From: Acidobacteriaceae bacterium | Lineage (GTDB): Bacteria > Acidobacteriota > Terriglobia > Terriglobales > Acidobacteriaceae | NCBI GenBank assembly: GCA_003132445.1 | Contig: PKXU01000184.1 | Coordinates: forward strand, 42,367-106,366 | DNA: 64,000 nt | Reading direction: 5' to 3' | Shown: positions 18,556 to 28,407 of the stretch, piece after piece | Layout: every line of letters starts with the position of its first letter | Position numbering within the stretch: the first letter of the stretch is position 1 | The notes under the pieces: model-generated | What the model saw: the letters and a program-made list of their open reading frames with translations, nothing else | Database searches by the model: none | Told to the model about the DNA's origin: nothing | Position numbers and translations under genes: made by a program

Positions 18556-20577
18556 CTATTCCGCCTCCTGCAGGCTCGCGGCCAGTCCTTCCCACTTTTT
18601 CAGCAATGCGGCATGAGTGGCTTTGTGCTGGTCGAGTTCCTGCGACTGGCGCTGGCTTTCTTCGGCGCTGACAAAATTCTGCAGCCCAATCTCCAGCTCT
18701 GCAATCGCCGTCTCAGCTCGGCTGATCTCCTCTTCCAATTGTTTCACCCGATCCTCCATCTGCTTCCGCTTGATGGGATTCAGTCGTTTTTTTGACGCGT
18801 CGGTCGCCGTCGCGTTTCCATTGTTCCCGTTCGCGGAGTCCGCTGTCGTCGGCTTCCCACTTCTCGCAATACCAGGCACAATATCGGCGCTCTCAGTTTC
18901 AGATTTTCTAACCGACCTGCCGGGAACGTCGTCGAGCGTGGGCACGACGTGCTGCCCACCCTGTTTACGCCAGAGATAATCTTCGTAGTTGCCGGGAAAG
19001 ATTTCGACCTTGCCGTCTCCTACTTCGAAGACCCGTGTTGCCAGCTTGTCGATGAAATACCGGTCGTGCGAGACAAATACGACCGTGCCCGTATAGTCCA
19101 CCAGCGCGTTGAGCAGAACATCTTTCGCCCGCAAGTCGAGATGGTTCGTCGGTTCGTCGAGCAGCAGGAAGTTTGCGGGATGCAGCAGCAGTCGCAAGAG
19201 GGCGTAGCGTCCACGTTCGCCGCCAGAAAGCACGCCAATTTTCTTGAATACATCGTCCTCGGAAAACAAAAAACAGCCCAGCAGGCTGCGCAGCTCCGTC
19301 TCGCCCGAGCGCGGGGAAGCTTCGCCCAGATCGTCAATCATGCGCGCATCGGCATCGAGTTCTTTATATTGATCCTGCGCGAAATAGTCGGCTTCCACAT
19401 TGTGGCCGAGTCGGAATTCGCCGCGCGTCACGGGCTCAGTGCCGGCCAGCAGTTTGATCAGCGTAGATTTGCCCGCGCCGTTCACTCCGACCAGCGCGAT
19501 GCGGTCCCCACGCTCGATCATGAAGTTGACGTTGCGAAAGACTTCTTTGTCGGCAGCGCCATTTTTTCCCGGATAACTTTTCGCCACGCCTTCAAATTCC
19601 GCCACAATGCGGCCGCTCGGCTTGGGCTGCGGAAACGAAAAGTGGATGGTCTTTTCTTCCGGCGGAATCTCGATGCGCTCAATCTTTTCCAGTTCCTTGA
19701 TGCGGCTCTGCACCTGCTTGGCCTTGGTGGCCTGATAGCGAAAACGATTAATAAAGACTTCCAGCTGTTCGATGCGATCGCGCTGATTGCGGTACGCAGC
19801 CTGCAGTTGCTCGTTGCGCTGCGTCTTCTGCGACAGAAACTTGTCGTAGTTTCCCGTGTAGAACCAGAAACGCTTGTTCCAGATTTCGGCAATCTTATTG
19901 ACCGTCACGTCGAGAAAATAACGGTCATGCGAAATCAATACGAACGCGTTGGGATAATTCTGCAGATATTCTTCCAGCCAGTTGCGCGCTTCCAGGTCAA
20001 GATGGTTCGTAGGCTCGTCCAGCAACAGCAGATTGGGCTTCTGCAAAAGCAGCTTGGCCAGCGCCAGCCGCATCTGCCATCCGCCGGAAAATTCGTCGGT
20101 CAAGCGCGGCCAATCTTCTTTGCTAAAACCTAACCCCATGAGCACTCGTCCCACTTCGGACTCAATCGAGTAGCCGTCGCGTGTGCGGAACTCATGTTCC
20201 ACACGATGGTAACGGTCGGCGACGGCGTCATATTCGGCGCTGGTGTGGTCAAGCTCCGCCATGCTGCGCGTGAGCGATTCCAGTTCCGTTTCCATGGCGC
20301 GCAGATCGTCAAACACCGACATGCACTCGGCGAAAACGCTGCGGCCTGAAAGAGTGAGACCGTCCTGAGGCAAATATCCGGCGGACGTGCCTTTGGCGAT
20401 GGTCAGCGAGCCGTAATCGAACGTATCTATTCCGGCAAGCACCTTCATCAGCGTGGATTTGCCGGTGCCGTTGCCGCCCACCAGGCCGACGCGGTCGCGC
20501 GGCGTGATGAGCCAGTCCAGGTTTTCGAAGAGCAGTTTGTGGCCGAAACGTTTTCCGGCGCCGGAAAGCTGAATCAT
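18556..20577 (-). CDS. ABC-F family ATPase (two ABC domains)
   Basis: Two Walker A motifs (GGNGTGKSTLMK, GVNGAGKSTLIK), LSGGERGRYALL, ABC-F linker and coiled-coil C-terminus. Confidence 0.93.
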   Translation of the reverse strand: MIQLSGAGKRFGHKLLFENLDWLITPRDRVGLVGGNGTGKSTLMKVLAGIDTFDYGSLTIAKGTSAGYLPQDGLTLSGRSVFAECMSVFDDLRAMETELESLTRSMAELDHTSAEYDAVADRYHRVEHEFRTRDGYSIESEVGRVLMGLGFSKEDWPRLTDEFSGGWQMRLALAKLLLQKPNLLLLDEPTNHLDLEARNWLEEYLQNYPNAFVLISHDRYFLDVTVNKIAEIWNKRFWFYTGNYDKFLSQKTQRNEQLQAAYRNQRDRIEQLEVFINRFRYQATKAKQVQSRIKELEKIERIEIPPEEKTIHFSFPQPKPSGRIVAEFEGVAKSYPGKNGAADKEVFRNVNFMIERGDRIALVGVNGAGKSTLIKLLAGTEPVTRGEFRLGHNVEADYFAQDQYKELDADARMIDDLGEASPRSGETELRSLLGCFLFSEDDVFKKIGVLSGGERGRYALLRLLLHPANFLLLDEPTNHLDLRAKDVLLNALVDYTGTVVFVSHDRYFIDKLATRVFEVGDGKVEIFPGNYEDYLWRKQGGQHVVPTLDDVPGRSVRKSETESADIVPGIARSGKPTTADSANGNNGNATATDASKKRLNPIKRKQMEDRVKQLEEEISRAETAIAELEIGLQNFVSAEESQRQSQELDQHKATHAALLKKWEGLAASLQEAE

Positions 20578-20649
20578 GGGACTGGAATTATCGTAACAGG
20601 GGCGGCAGGGTCAGGAGAGGGGGGACAGGGGCTTTGAGTGTAATGGACG

Positions 20650-21012
20650 TTACGTCAACAACCCGAAGGCCTTCTTGATTGCGTCGTCAACGCAAGTGGC
20701 GGCGTAGTCGGTAAAGTCACCGATTGGGCTTTCAGCAAAGCGCCTGACGGCGTTCATCAGGCCGATGTTGCCCTCTTGAATCAAGTCCAACATCGGGACG
20801 CCCGAGGCGGAGTGTTTTTGTGCAATGCTCACGACTTGGGCAAGGTGCCCTTCAATTAATCTTCTCGCGACATTCTCCCGTGCTTCCTCCCAATCGCCCG
20901 GTCCGGCCAGCTCCAGAAATAGCTTCGTCTCCTCATCCTTGGTCAGAGGCTCAACGCTGCTGGCTTCGCGGATGTACATCGCTACTGGATCGTCACGGTC
21001 GTGATTTCCCAT
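20650..21012 (-). CDS. short sigma-70-like protein (regions 1.2 and 2 only)
   Basis: DPVAMYIREASSVEPLTKDEETKLFLELAG...IEGHLAQVVSIAQKHSASGVPMLDLIQEGNIGLMNAVRRF; stops before regions 3 and 4. Confidence 0.75.
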   Translation of the reverse strand: MGNHDRDDPVAMYIREASSVEPLTKDEETKLFLELAGPGDWEEARENVARRLIEGHLAQVVSIAQKHSASGVPMLDLIQEGNIGLMNAVRRFAESPIGDFTDYAATCVDDAIKKAFGLLT

Positions 21013-21053
21013 GCGTGTTGTCTCCCCTTACAGCATAGCTGGCAAGATCAGGC

Positions 21054-22599
21054 GTGGGTGTTGAAAAAGTCACGTAATTAGCAGGATGAGATTCAACCGA
21101 AGCATGTTAGAAGGAAGTGATCCTGCCCATGCTCTGTTTGATACTCATCGTTGGAGGACTGCTGATCATGATGGGGCAACACGACCGCTCCGAAGCGTTG
21201 TTCTACTACTTCCGCCTAGAAGATCAGATTCCCGAGAACCATCTGCTGCGGCTGATCGAGAAGCACATCCGCTTTGAGTTCGTGCGGGAGCGGCTGAAAG
21301 ACAGCTACAGCGACACTGGCCGACCGTCGATTGATCCCGAGCTTCTGTTGCGCATCCTGTTGATCGGCTACTTGTACGGCATCACCAGCGAACGCAGACT
21401 GGTGGAGGAACTGCGCATGCATCTGGCCTGGCGCTGGTTCACCGGTCTGGGGTTCGATCAGGAGATCCCGCATCACTCCACGTTCTCCAAAAACCGGCAT
21501 GGACGGTTTCAGGAATCGAAGTTGTTCGAGGAGTTGTTTGAGCAGATTGTGCGGCAGTGTGTGGAAGTGGGATTAGTGCAGGGCCAGCACCTGTCGGTCG
21601 ATGGCAGTTTCGTAGAGGCGAATGCGGCGAAGGCAAGTCGCATTCCGCGCGAGCAGTTTGCGGAAGCGGCACAAGTGAACCAAACCGTGCGGCAGTACCT
21701 GACGGAACTGGAGCAGCAGAACCCGGTGCAAGAGCCGGTTCACCAGCAAGATCAGATATCGACCACCGATCCCGATTCGACTTACGCCACTAAGGGCGGC
21801 ACGCCGGCTCGGCTGGGATACTACGACAACTATCTGGTCGACAACCACAGTTGCGTGATCGTGGGTGTACAAGCGACGGCAGCGCGCATGAGCCAGGAAA
21901 CCGTGGCCGCCCAAGACATGCTCACCCGTTTCGCGCAATGGCAAGGACGAAAGCCAGAATCGGTCGCGGCCGACACGACGTACGGGAACGGGGAGTTCTT
22001 GCAATGGTTGGCGGATCGTAACATCACTCCCTACATGCGAACCCGCGACAGTATCCACAGAAAGAACAGCCCGTTCTACGGCCCCGAGCGGTTCACCTAT
22101 CAACCCGAAAGCAACAGCTATCGCTGTCCTGCGGGCCAGCAACTGAACTATGGTGGCCGCAACCTGCGGAACCGAACCTATGCCTACATCGGGACCCGCA
22201 AACGTTGCGGTGCGTGCGCGCTAAAAGCCCAATGCACCAGCGGAGCGTTTCGCTTTCTTGCTATCCACATGGACGAACCCGCCCGGCAACGCGCACGGGA
22301 GTTGGCGAACACGCCAGAGTTTGCCAAGGCACAGCGGGAAAGAAAGAAGGTGGAAGCCCTGTTCGCGGAACTCAAGAATCAGATTGGATTGCGTCGCCTG
22401 CGTCTGCGGAGACTAAGATTCGTGCGGGAGCAGTTCTTCCTGGCAGCGGCGGCGCAGAACATCAGGCGACTGGTCCGCTTCCTAAGCCCACCGACAGTAC
22501 CACCGGCTCTCACTACCTAGAAAAAGAAGAGAAAGAATCCAGTAGCACTCCCCCAGACAGCACAAGATCGGTCCTAGCGCCGAGTTTTTCAACAGCCAC
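21054..22599 (+). mobile_element. IS1182-like insertion sequence with imperfect terminal inverted repeats and 4-bp target duplication
   Basis: Left end GTGGGTGTTGAAAAAGTC (21054-) vs reverse complement of right end GTGGCTGTTGAAAAACTC (-22599); flanked by direct AGGC at 21050-21053 and 22600-22603. Confidence 0.85.
21117..22520 (+). CDS. IS1182-family-like transposase
   Basis: LFYYFRLEDQIPENHLLRLIEKHIRFEFVRERLKDSYSDTGRPSIDPELLLRILLIGYLYGITSERRLVEELRMHLAWRWFTGLGFDQEIPHHSTFSKNR. Start is probably the internal ATG near 21168. Confidence 0.92.
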   Translation: MILPMLCLILIVGGLLIMMGQHDRSEALFYYFRLEDQIPENHLLRLIEKHIRFEFVRERLKDSYSDTGRPSIDPELLLRILLIGYLYGITSERRLVEELRMHLAWRWFTGLGFDQEIPHHSTFSKNRHGRFQESKLFEELFEQIVRQCVEVGLVQGQHLSVDGSFVEANAAKASRIPREQFAEAAQVNQTVRQYLTELEQQNPVQEPVHQQDQISTTDPDSTYATKGGTPARLGYYDNYLVDNHSCVIVGVQATAARMSQETVAAQDMLTRFAQWQGRKPESVAADTTYGNGEFLQWLADRNITPYMRTRDSIHRKNSPFYGPERFTYQPESNSYRCPAGQQLNYGGRNLRNRTYAYIGTRKRCGACALKAQCTSGAFRFLAIHMDEPARQRARELANTPEFAKAQRERKKVEALFAELKNQIGLRRLRLRRLRFVREQFFLAAAAQNIRRLVRFLSPPTVPPALTT

Positions 22600-22659
22600 A
22601 GGCGTTTACACTCAAAACCCGAAGGGTTGAGGATGGGCGCCCGCCCCTGAAGCCGCGGC

Positions 22660-23211
22660 TTACGGCCAGACGACGGTGGCGATGGGATCTTTGGAGGAAC
22701 TCGCAGGGCTGGCATGGCGCGAGCTAGGATACGTTCCCCACAGTTCATGGTGGAACTGGATGCGTTCCATCGCGCGGTCAATCACGGCCTCGAGCTCGCG
22801 TGCATATTTGACCTCGCGGCCCTTGGCCAAGCGTCGCTTTGCTTCTTCTGCACTCACCCATGTAGGCCGGCGATTGCCCTCGTCGGGCCGCCGCATCTGG
22901 TGAATTTCCATGAGGAAGGCTTTGATCACAAATTCCTGTACCCCGCCCGGCTGCCAGAAGACGCCTTTGGAATGCAGATACAGATGAAAGTGGCGCGGCT
23001 CAATCGTTCCGATCGCGCCCGCTTCCTCGGAAGCTTCGCGCTCCGCGGCCTGACTATGCGACAGGCGCGGATCCGTCGATCCCTTGGGAAAGGTCCACTT
23101 GTTGCCGCCGTTGGTATTCACCAGCAGGAACTCAATCGCCGTGCCGCCCCTGCGATAGCAGATCGCAGCCACTTGCAGCGGCAAGGATTTCCCGGCGCGG
23201 GCTGAACCCAT
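22660..23211 (-). CDS. NUDIX hydrolase
   Basis: AAICYRRGGTAIEFLLVNTNGGNKWTFPKGSTDPRLSHSQAAEREASEEAGAIG (Nudix box). Confidence 0.9.
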   Translation of the reverse strand: MGSARAGKSLPLQVAAICYRRGGTAIEFLLVNTNGGNKWTFPKGSTDPRLSHSQAAEREASEEAGAIGTIEPRHFHLYLHSKGVFWQPGGVQEFVIKAFLMEIHQMRRPDEGNRRPTWVSAEEAKRRLAKGREVKYARELEAVIDRAMERIQFHHELWGTYPSSRHASPASSSKDPIATVVWP

Positions 23212-23514
23212 AGCGGCCTCCTCTAGGAAAGTCTACCTGCAACATATTTCATCTGCGTTAAAGTGCAACAAAAATTGTGCAGCCAAGAGGGTTACGAAAG
23301 GGTTACGTAGTGCGCCGCACAGCAAATCCCCTCGTGCGCCAAAACTTGGGGAACTCGCCAACTCCAAGCGCTCTCAAGCAGCTCTGGTTCGACCCTCCTA
23401 TGTTCGCTGCCGAGCAAAAGATGCTAAACAGCCTGTGGTTTTGCGGTATAGTAACCAGACCATGTGCCGGACCCCCGGCTGGCCTCGTGTCTCCTTAGTA
23501 AGGAGGGCAGGGCA

Positions 23515-24240
23515 GTGTACAAGTTAGTGCGGACGTCGCGCCTCTACGAGCAAATCGTACGACAAATTGAACAATCCATCGTTAAGGGCGATTTGAAACC
23601 GGGCGATCAATTGCCGGCCGAACGCGAACTCGCCCAGCGCTGCGGCGTGAGCCGCACGGCCGTGCGCGAAGCCGTAAAAGCCCTCCGCGAAAAAGGCCTT
23701 GTTGAGGCCTACTCCGGACGCGGCACCTTCATCACCGACGGCACCCAGCAGGCCGTGCGCCAGTCGCTCGACTTGATGGTAAAGATCGGTCAACCCGAGG
23801 GCTCCACGCATCTGGCCGAGGTGCGCTCAATTCTCGAACCGGAGATTGCCGCGCTCGCCGCCCAGCGCATTCAGGAACCAGAACTGTCGACCATGCGCGA
23901 GGCCGTCGACATCATGGACGGAGCCTTTAAGAATCCCGATATCTACATTGAAGCCGATCTCGATTTTCATCTGGCTCTGGCCGAGGGCGCGTCCAATCCC
24001 CTGATTCTTTCTCTACTCGATTCCATCGTGGCCCTTCTGCGCGAGCAGCGGCTGCGCATCTTTCGAGTTCCCGGCGGACCAGAGCGCGGACAGGTTCATC
24101 ACAAACGGATTCTCGATGCTATCGAGAAACGTGACCCCGAGGAAGCGCGCGCGGCCATGCGAGCTCACCTTTGCCAGGTGCGCGAGGATAGTGAATCGCC
24201 AGCCGCATCCCGCGCTCCGGCGAAGCGCAACAGCCATTAG
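23515..24240 (+). CDS. FadR/GntR-family transcriptional regulator
   Basis: LYEQIVRQIEQSIVKGDLKPGDQLPAERELAQRCGVSRTAVREAVKALREKGLVE; GTG start at 23515 preferred. Confidence 0.9.
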   Translation: MYKLVRTSRLYEQIVRQIEQSIVKGDLKPGDQLPAERELAQRCGVSRTAVREAVKALREKGLVEAYSGRGTFITDGTQQAVRQSLDLMVKIGQPEGSTHLAEVRSILEPEIAALAAQRIQEPELSTMREAVDIMDGAFKNPDIYIEADLDFHLALAEGASNPLILSLLDSIVALLREQRLRIFRVPGGPERGQVHHKRILDAIEKRDPEEARAAMRAHLCQVREDSESPAASRAPAKRNSH

Positions 24241-24317
24241 AAATTTTGCAAAAAGATGAGCAAGTCTTAGTGAGGACGATGACGAAGGCGATAAGGAAGA
24301 TCGGAAGGCGGTAACGA

Positions 24318-25223
24318 ATGGCACGAATCGGATTCATCGGTCTCGGGGTGATGGGCGGGCGAATCACGGAGCGACTGCTTACCAAAGGTCACACCGTCAC
24401 AGGGTACAACCGCACCCGCGCCAAAGCTCAGTGGCTCGAGGAAAAGGGAATGCACTGGGCTGATTCGCCGCGCGAAGCGGCCAGCGAATCGGACTTCATC
24501 TTCGCCATGGTCACCAACGCTGCCGCAACCCAGGCAATTACCGAAGGACCCAACGGATTGCTCGCTGGTTTGACGAAGGGAAAGATTTTTATCGACATGA
24601 GCACCGTGAGCCCTAACGTGAGTCGCGCGTTGGCGGCAAAGGTGCGTGCTGCCGGCGCTGACATGGTCGACTCGCCCGTTTCGGGCAGCGTGGTCACTCT
24701 GCAGGAAGGCAAACTGTCGGTTATGGTCGGCGGACGCAAAGAGACGTTCGAAGCCGTCAAGCCCGTGCTGCTCGATATCGGCCCGAAAGTTACTTATCTC
24801 GGCGACAACGGCCAAGCTCTGTGCATGAAAATCGCAACCAATCTGAGTCTCGCGGTGCAGATGCTCGCTTTTTCTGAAGGCGTGCTGTTGGCGGAAAAAA
24901 GTGGCATCGCCCGCGAAGTTGCCGTCGATGTGCTCACTCATAGCGCCATCGCTTCGCCGATGATTCAATATCGCGGTCCGTTCGTGCTGCAACAGCCGGA
25001 AGAAGCCTGGTTCGACGTCAACATGATGCAGAAAGACATGGTGCTGGCGACGGAACTGGGCCGGCAATTCGATGTGCCTCTGCCGACCACGGCTGTGAGC
25101 AATGAAATTCTTACGGCGGCTCGCGCCATGGGCTTGGCGAAGTACGATTTTGCCTGCATGTTCGACGTGCTCGCCACCATGTCGGGCGTCACCACCCCGC
25201 TGGCCGAAGGCCGCAAAAAATAA
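24318..25223 (+). CDS. 3-hydroxyisobutyrate dehydrogenase-family NAD(P)-dependent oxidoreductase
   Basis: ARIGFIGLGVMGGRITERLLTKGHTVTGYNRTRAKA...ADMVDSPVSGSVVTLQEGKLSVMVGG. Confidence 0.92.
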   Translation: MARIGFIGLGVMGGRITERLLTKGHTVTGYNRTRAKAQWLEEKGMHWADSPREAASESDFIFAMVTNAAATQAITEGPNGLLAGLTKGKIFIDMSTVSPNVSRALAAKVRAAGADMVDSPVSGSVVTLQEGKLSVMVGGRKETFEAVKPVLLDIGPKVTYLGDNGQALCMKIATNLSLAVQMLAFSEGVLLAEKSGIAREVAVDVLTHSAIASPMIQYRGPFVLQQPEEAWFDVNMMQKDMVLATELGRQFDVPLPTTAVSNEILTAARAMGLAKYDFACMFDVLATMSGVTTPLAEGRKK

Positions 25224-25379
25224 TCCGCACTCGCCTCCGTCCGTTGTCATGCCGAGCGCAGCGGAAGAAGCGCGAAGTGATTCTCCCGCGCAGTCGAAGC
25301 ATCCCTGCCACAGCTTCGTCGCTCGGCGAGATTTCTGTAACAGAGCCGCCGGTTCCAGTCTTCATCGAGAAGACGCGCA

Positions 25380-26255
25380 TTACCAGCGCACGCCGACCGT
25401 AATCGGCCGCAAATCCGTCGTAATGCCGCTATGTATCCCGTGCAAGTAGCGGAACTCGCCGTAGATCTCGATATTCCCATGAACCTTGCGCGCGACTCCG
25501 CCGCCGAAACTTTCTCCCCACTCATTTTGGCTGGTGGAAATGAAACCCTTGTTCAGAGGAAGGCTGGCGTTGAAGCAATTGCCCCACCAGGTGAAGAAAG
25601 CGTTGCAGGCCGATCCTGGAACAGCGGTCGAAGAATTAAGCTTTCCCGAGCGGTGAAAGAATCCACCGCCTGCCACGATATAACCACTCCACAATCTGGT
25701 TACCGGAATATTGATGATGGGACTGAGCAAAAAAGAATACACCTGACTCGTCGCGCTCAACGCCTGCGCCTGATCCAGCGCCGAAGTGCGTAACGGCAAG
25801 TTGTCATACTGGAAGTCGAAACGCAATCCAAAATATTTGCTGTAGTTGCGAGCCACGCCGGCGGCCCCGATGCCGCCTCCGCCGCGCACAAATTTTGTCG
25901 TCTCGCCGTTGGTGAGACTTCCGCCCCCGCCCACATTGAACGACCAGTTGTTATAGCCTTTCTCTTTTGGCTTTCGCCCAGGCAGCTCTTCGGCCGAAAC
26001 TTCCTGGGTGCTGCTCTGACTACTGCTCTGCGGATTACCGGCCTGCGGGTTAGCGCTTGGTGGAGTGCCAGGCCGTTGCTCAGCCGGCGCCTGTGCCGGA
26101 GGCTCAGCGGGCTGCTGTGCGGGAGACTGATTGGTTGGCGGAACCTGCCCAGGCGTGTCCTGCGCATAAACAGTAGTGGCTCCCGCCAGAATCGTCATCC
26201 ACATCAAAACCAGTGCGATTCTGAATCCGGGAACCCTCGCGAACTTTCGACTCAT
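25380..26255 (-). CDS. predicted outer-membrane beta-barrel protein with Pro/Gln-rich N-terminal linker
   Basis: Signal peptide, QPAEPPAQAPAEQRPGTPP linker, then alternating barrel-like C-terminus ending ITVGVRW. Confidence 0.65.
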   Translation of the reverse strand: MSRKFARVPGFRIALVLMWMTILAGATTVYAQDTPGQVPPTNQSPAQQPAEPPAQAPAEQRPGTPPSANPQAGNPQSSSQSSTQEVSAEELPGRKPKEKGYNNWSFNVGGGGSLTNGETTKFVRGGGGIGAAGVARNYSKYFGLRFDFQYDNLPLRTSALDQAQALSATSQVYSFLLSPIINIPVTRLWSGYIVAGGGFFHRSGKLNSSTAVPGSACNAFFTWWGNCFNASLPLNKGFISTSQNEWGESFGGGVARKVHGNIEIYGEFRYLHGIHSGITTDLRPITVGVRW

Positions 26256-26500
26256 TCATTCTCCTCCCGCTGCCGGGCGTGATTGCGGACCGTAGCGCTC
26301 GGCCCCCAGGCAACAAGAGGCGCTTCTCCAAAGAACTGTCCGCGATGCTCCCGCCGGGATTGCACTCGCAGCAGGCAGGCACCATATTATCAACTTTGAT
26401 GCTGATAATGCCCGCCCAGCCGCCCCATAACCCCGTTGCAGTTCCCGAGAAGCACTGGTCGCACGTATGATAAGGTCGTTTTTCGAGCGCGACAGATTCC

Positions 26501-27892
26501 TTGGCAAAACAAATTGCAAAACCGTCTGCGAAGTCGCCCGCCTCACGCGGTCCGCACCGCAGCTCCGTCTGCCGCGTCGCGCTGATCGGCTTCGGCACTG
26601 TCGGTCGCGCCGTCGCCAAAATTTTATGCGAGAACCCTGACCCCTCCCTGCGCCTCACTCACATCTGCAATCGAAACGTAGAAAAGAAAAAACAGCCCTG
26701 GGTTCCGAGCAATGTGATCTGGACCGACGATGTTGATTCGATTCTCAGTTCCGACGTCGACGTAGTCATCGAGCTGATCGGCGGCCTCCATCCCCCCGGA
26801 GAGATTGTCCGCCGCGCGCTTGAGTCTGGAAAATCGGTGGTGACGGCGAACAAGCAACTGATCGCCCGTCACGGCTCCGAACTTTTACAACTGGCTCGCA
26901 GCAAAGGATGCCAGATTGAATTCGGCGCCTCCGTCGCCGGAGGCGTTCCCGTTCTTCCAGCACTGCGCACGGGATTGTGCGGGGACCGACTGCACGGCAT
27001 TGCCGGAATTCTGAATGGTACCTGCAACTACATTCTGAGCCGCATCGAAAACGCAAAAATTCCTTTCAGCGAAGCTCTCGAAGAAGCGCAGGCTCGCGGA
27101 TACGCCGAGGCCGACGCCTCTGAAGATCTCGACGGCGGCGACGCGCGCGCTAAGCTGGCCATTCTCGCGCTCGCCGGATTGCATACCCAGGTCGCGCCCG
27201 AATCCATTCGCGCTCGCACCATCCGCGCCATCGATGCGGTTGACTTCGACTACGCGGCCGAACTCAACTGCACCATTCGCCAGATTTCTCGCGCCGACCT
27301 AAAACAAGTCTTAAAAGAAGACTCAACAGAAGGTAGCAAAGAAGATACGCTCTATGCGGAAGTCGGCCCGTGTCTGGTTCCCGCCGACTCACCGTTCGGC
27401 CGAGTGCAAAGAAATCTCAACCTCGTCCTCACTTCCGGCCAGTATGGCGGTGACATGGCATTTCTCGGCGCAGGCGCTGGTGGCGACCCTACCGCTGTCG
27501 CCGTCGTTTCTGACTTAATGTTTGTAGCGCAAAATCGCTCCGCCGGGCCGAGCGAGAAAGACAGCGGGAAAGACGCGGCGCCTTCCGTCGCAACGGCAAC
27601 GGCAGTGCCAATGGCGATCACAAAGATCAGTAGTGATTTCGAAACCCCGTGGTATCTCCGCTTTTTCGTGCGCGATCAGCCGGGGATCGTCGCCCGGCTG
27701 GCGCAAATCATGGCCGCCCATCATCTGAACATCGACTCGTTGTTGCAGAAGCCGGGCTTTGACAAAGCTTCGCTGCCCTTTGTGATTACGCTGGAACCTT
27801 GCCGCGATTCCCTGCTGCATCCGGCCCTGGAAGAAATGGCTAGCCTCGATTTCGCCATCCGCCCATGCCTCTGCCTACCAATCTTGCGCTAG
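26501..27892 (+). CDS. hom: homoserine dehydrogenase with ACT domain
   Basis: VALIGFGTVGRAVAKIL...VVTANKQLIARHG...GILNGTCNYILSRIE; C-terminal ACT (FVRDQPGIVARLAQIMAAHHLNIDSLLQK). Confidence 0.94.
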   Translation: MAKQIAKPSAKSPASRGPHRSSVCRVALIGFGTVGRAVAKILCENPDPSLRLTHICNRNVEKKKQPWVPSNVIWTDDVDSILSSDVDVVIELIGGLHPPGEIVRRALESGKSVVTANKQLIARHGSELLQLARSKGCQIEFGASVAGGVPVLPALRTGLCGDRLHGIAGILNGTCNYILSRIENAKIPFSEALEEAQARGYAEADASEDLDGGDARAKLAILALAGLHTQVAPESIRARTIRAIDAVDFDYAAELNCTIRQISRADLKQVLKEDSTEGSKEDTLYAEVGPCLVPADSPFGRVQRNLNLVLTSGQYGGDMAFLGAGAGGDPTAVAVVSDLMFVAQNRSAGPSEKDSGKDAAPSVATATAVPMAITKISSDFETPWYLRFFVRDQPGIVARLAQIMAAHHLNIDSLLQKPGFDKASLPFVITLEPCRDSLLHPALEEMASLDFAIRPCLCLPILR

Positions 27893-28407
27893 GCTCTTCG
27901 CAGAGTGTTCGATTAGACCGAATTCTGCGGGGATAAGATCTGAAGGGATAAAAAAGCGCCGGTCGTCGCGACAAATTCCGCGCTGGGACGACCGAGCGCT
28001 AGCCGAGTTAATTCCAGAAAGGATTTTTGAGTCCCGCCGGCGCGAGAGCGCTGTCGGATTTGGTTTCCGCGCCTGTCTCGTCCGAGATTTTCTCGTCGAT
28101 AAACCGGGATGGCGGCGGCGCTTTCCGTTCGTCACTCTTCCCGGGCGCTGGATTGTAAGGGTATTCGGATTTCATTACCATACCTCCATCGTAATGATCT
28201 AGGTTCATTAAACACCTCCAATCCTTCATCCAAACCGGCAAAATTTTGATGACTGCTATCGAAAAACCAGCACACCCTCCATCCCTCATTTTCGAACCCT
28301 CCGGGCGTCATCCCGAAGGCCCGCGCTTTGCTGGTGTCCTATAGTGCGTCGGTGAAATTTCCGCAGATAAAGCGTACTCTTCCCCGGACGGATTTCCTTC
28401 CGACAAT

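Noticed and set aside
18949-20133. 394-aa plus-strand ORF opposite the ABC-F gene
   Set aside because: Mirror-frame artefact of GC-rich coding DNA; the minus frame has full ABC motifs.
28008-28289. Small minus-strand ORF (MKSEYPYNPAPGKSDERKAPPPSRFIDEK...) as a CDS
   Set aside because: Plausible composition but no recognisable family and ambiguous start; not enough support.
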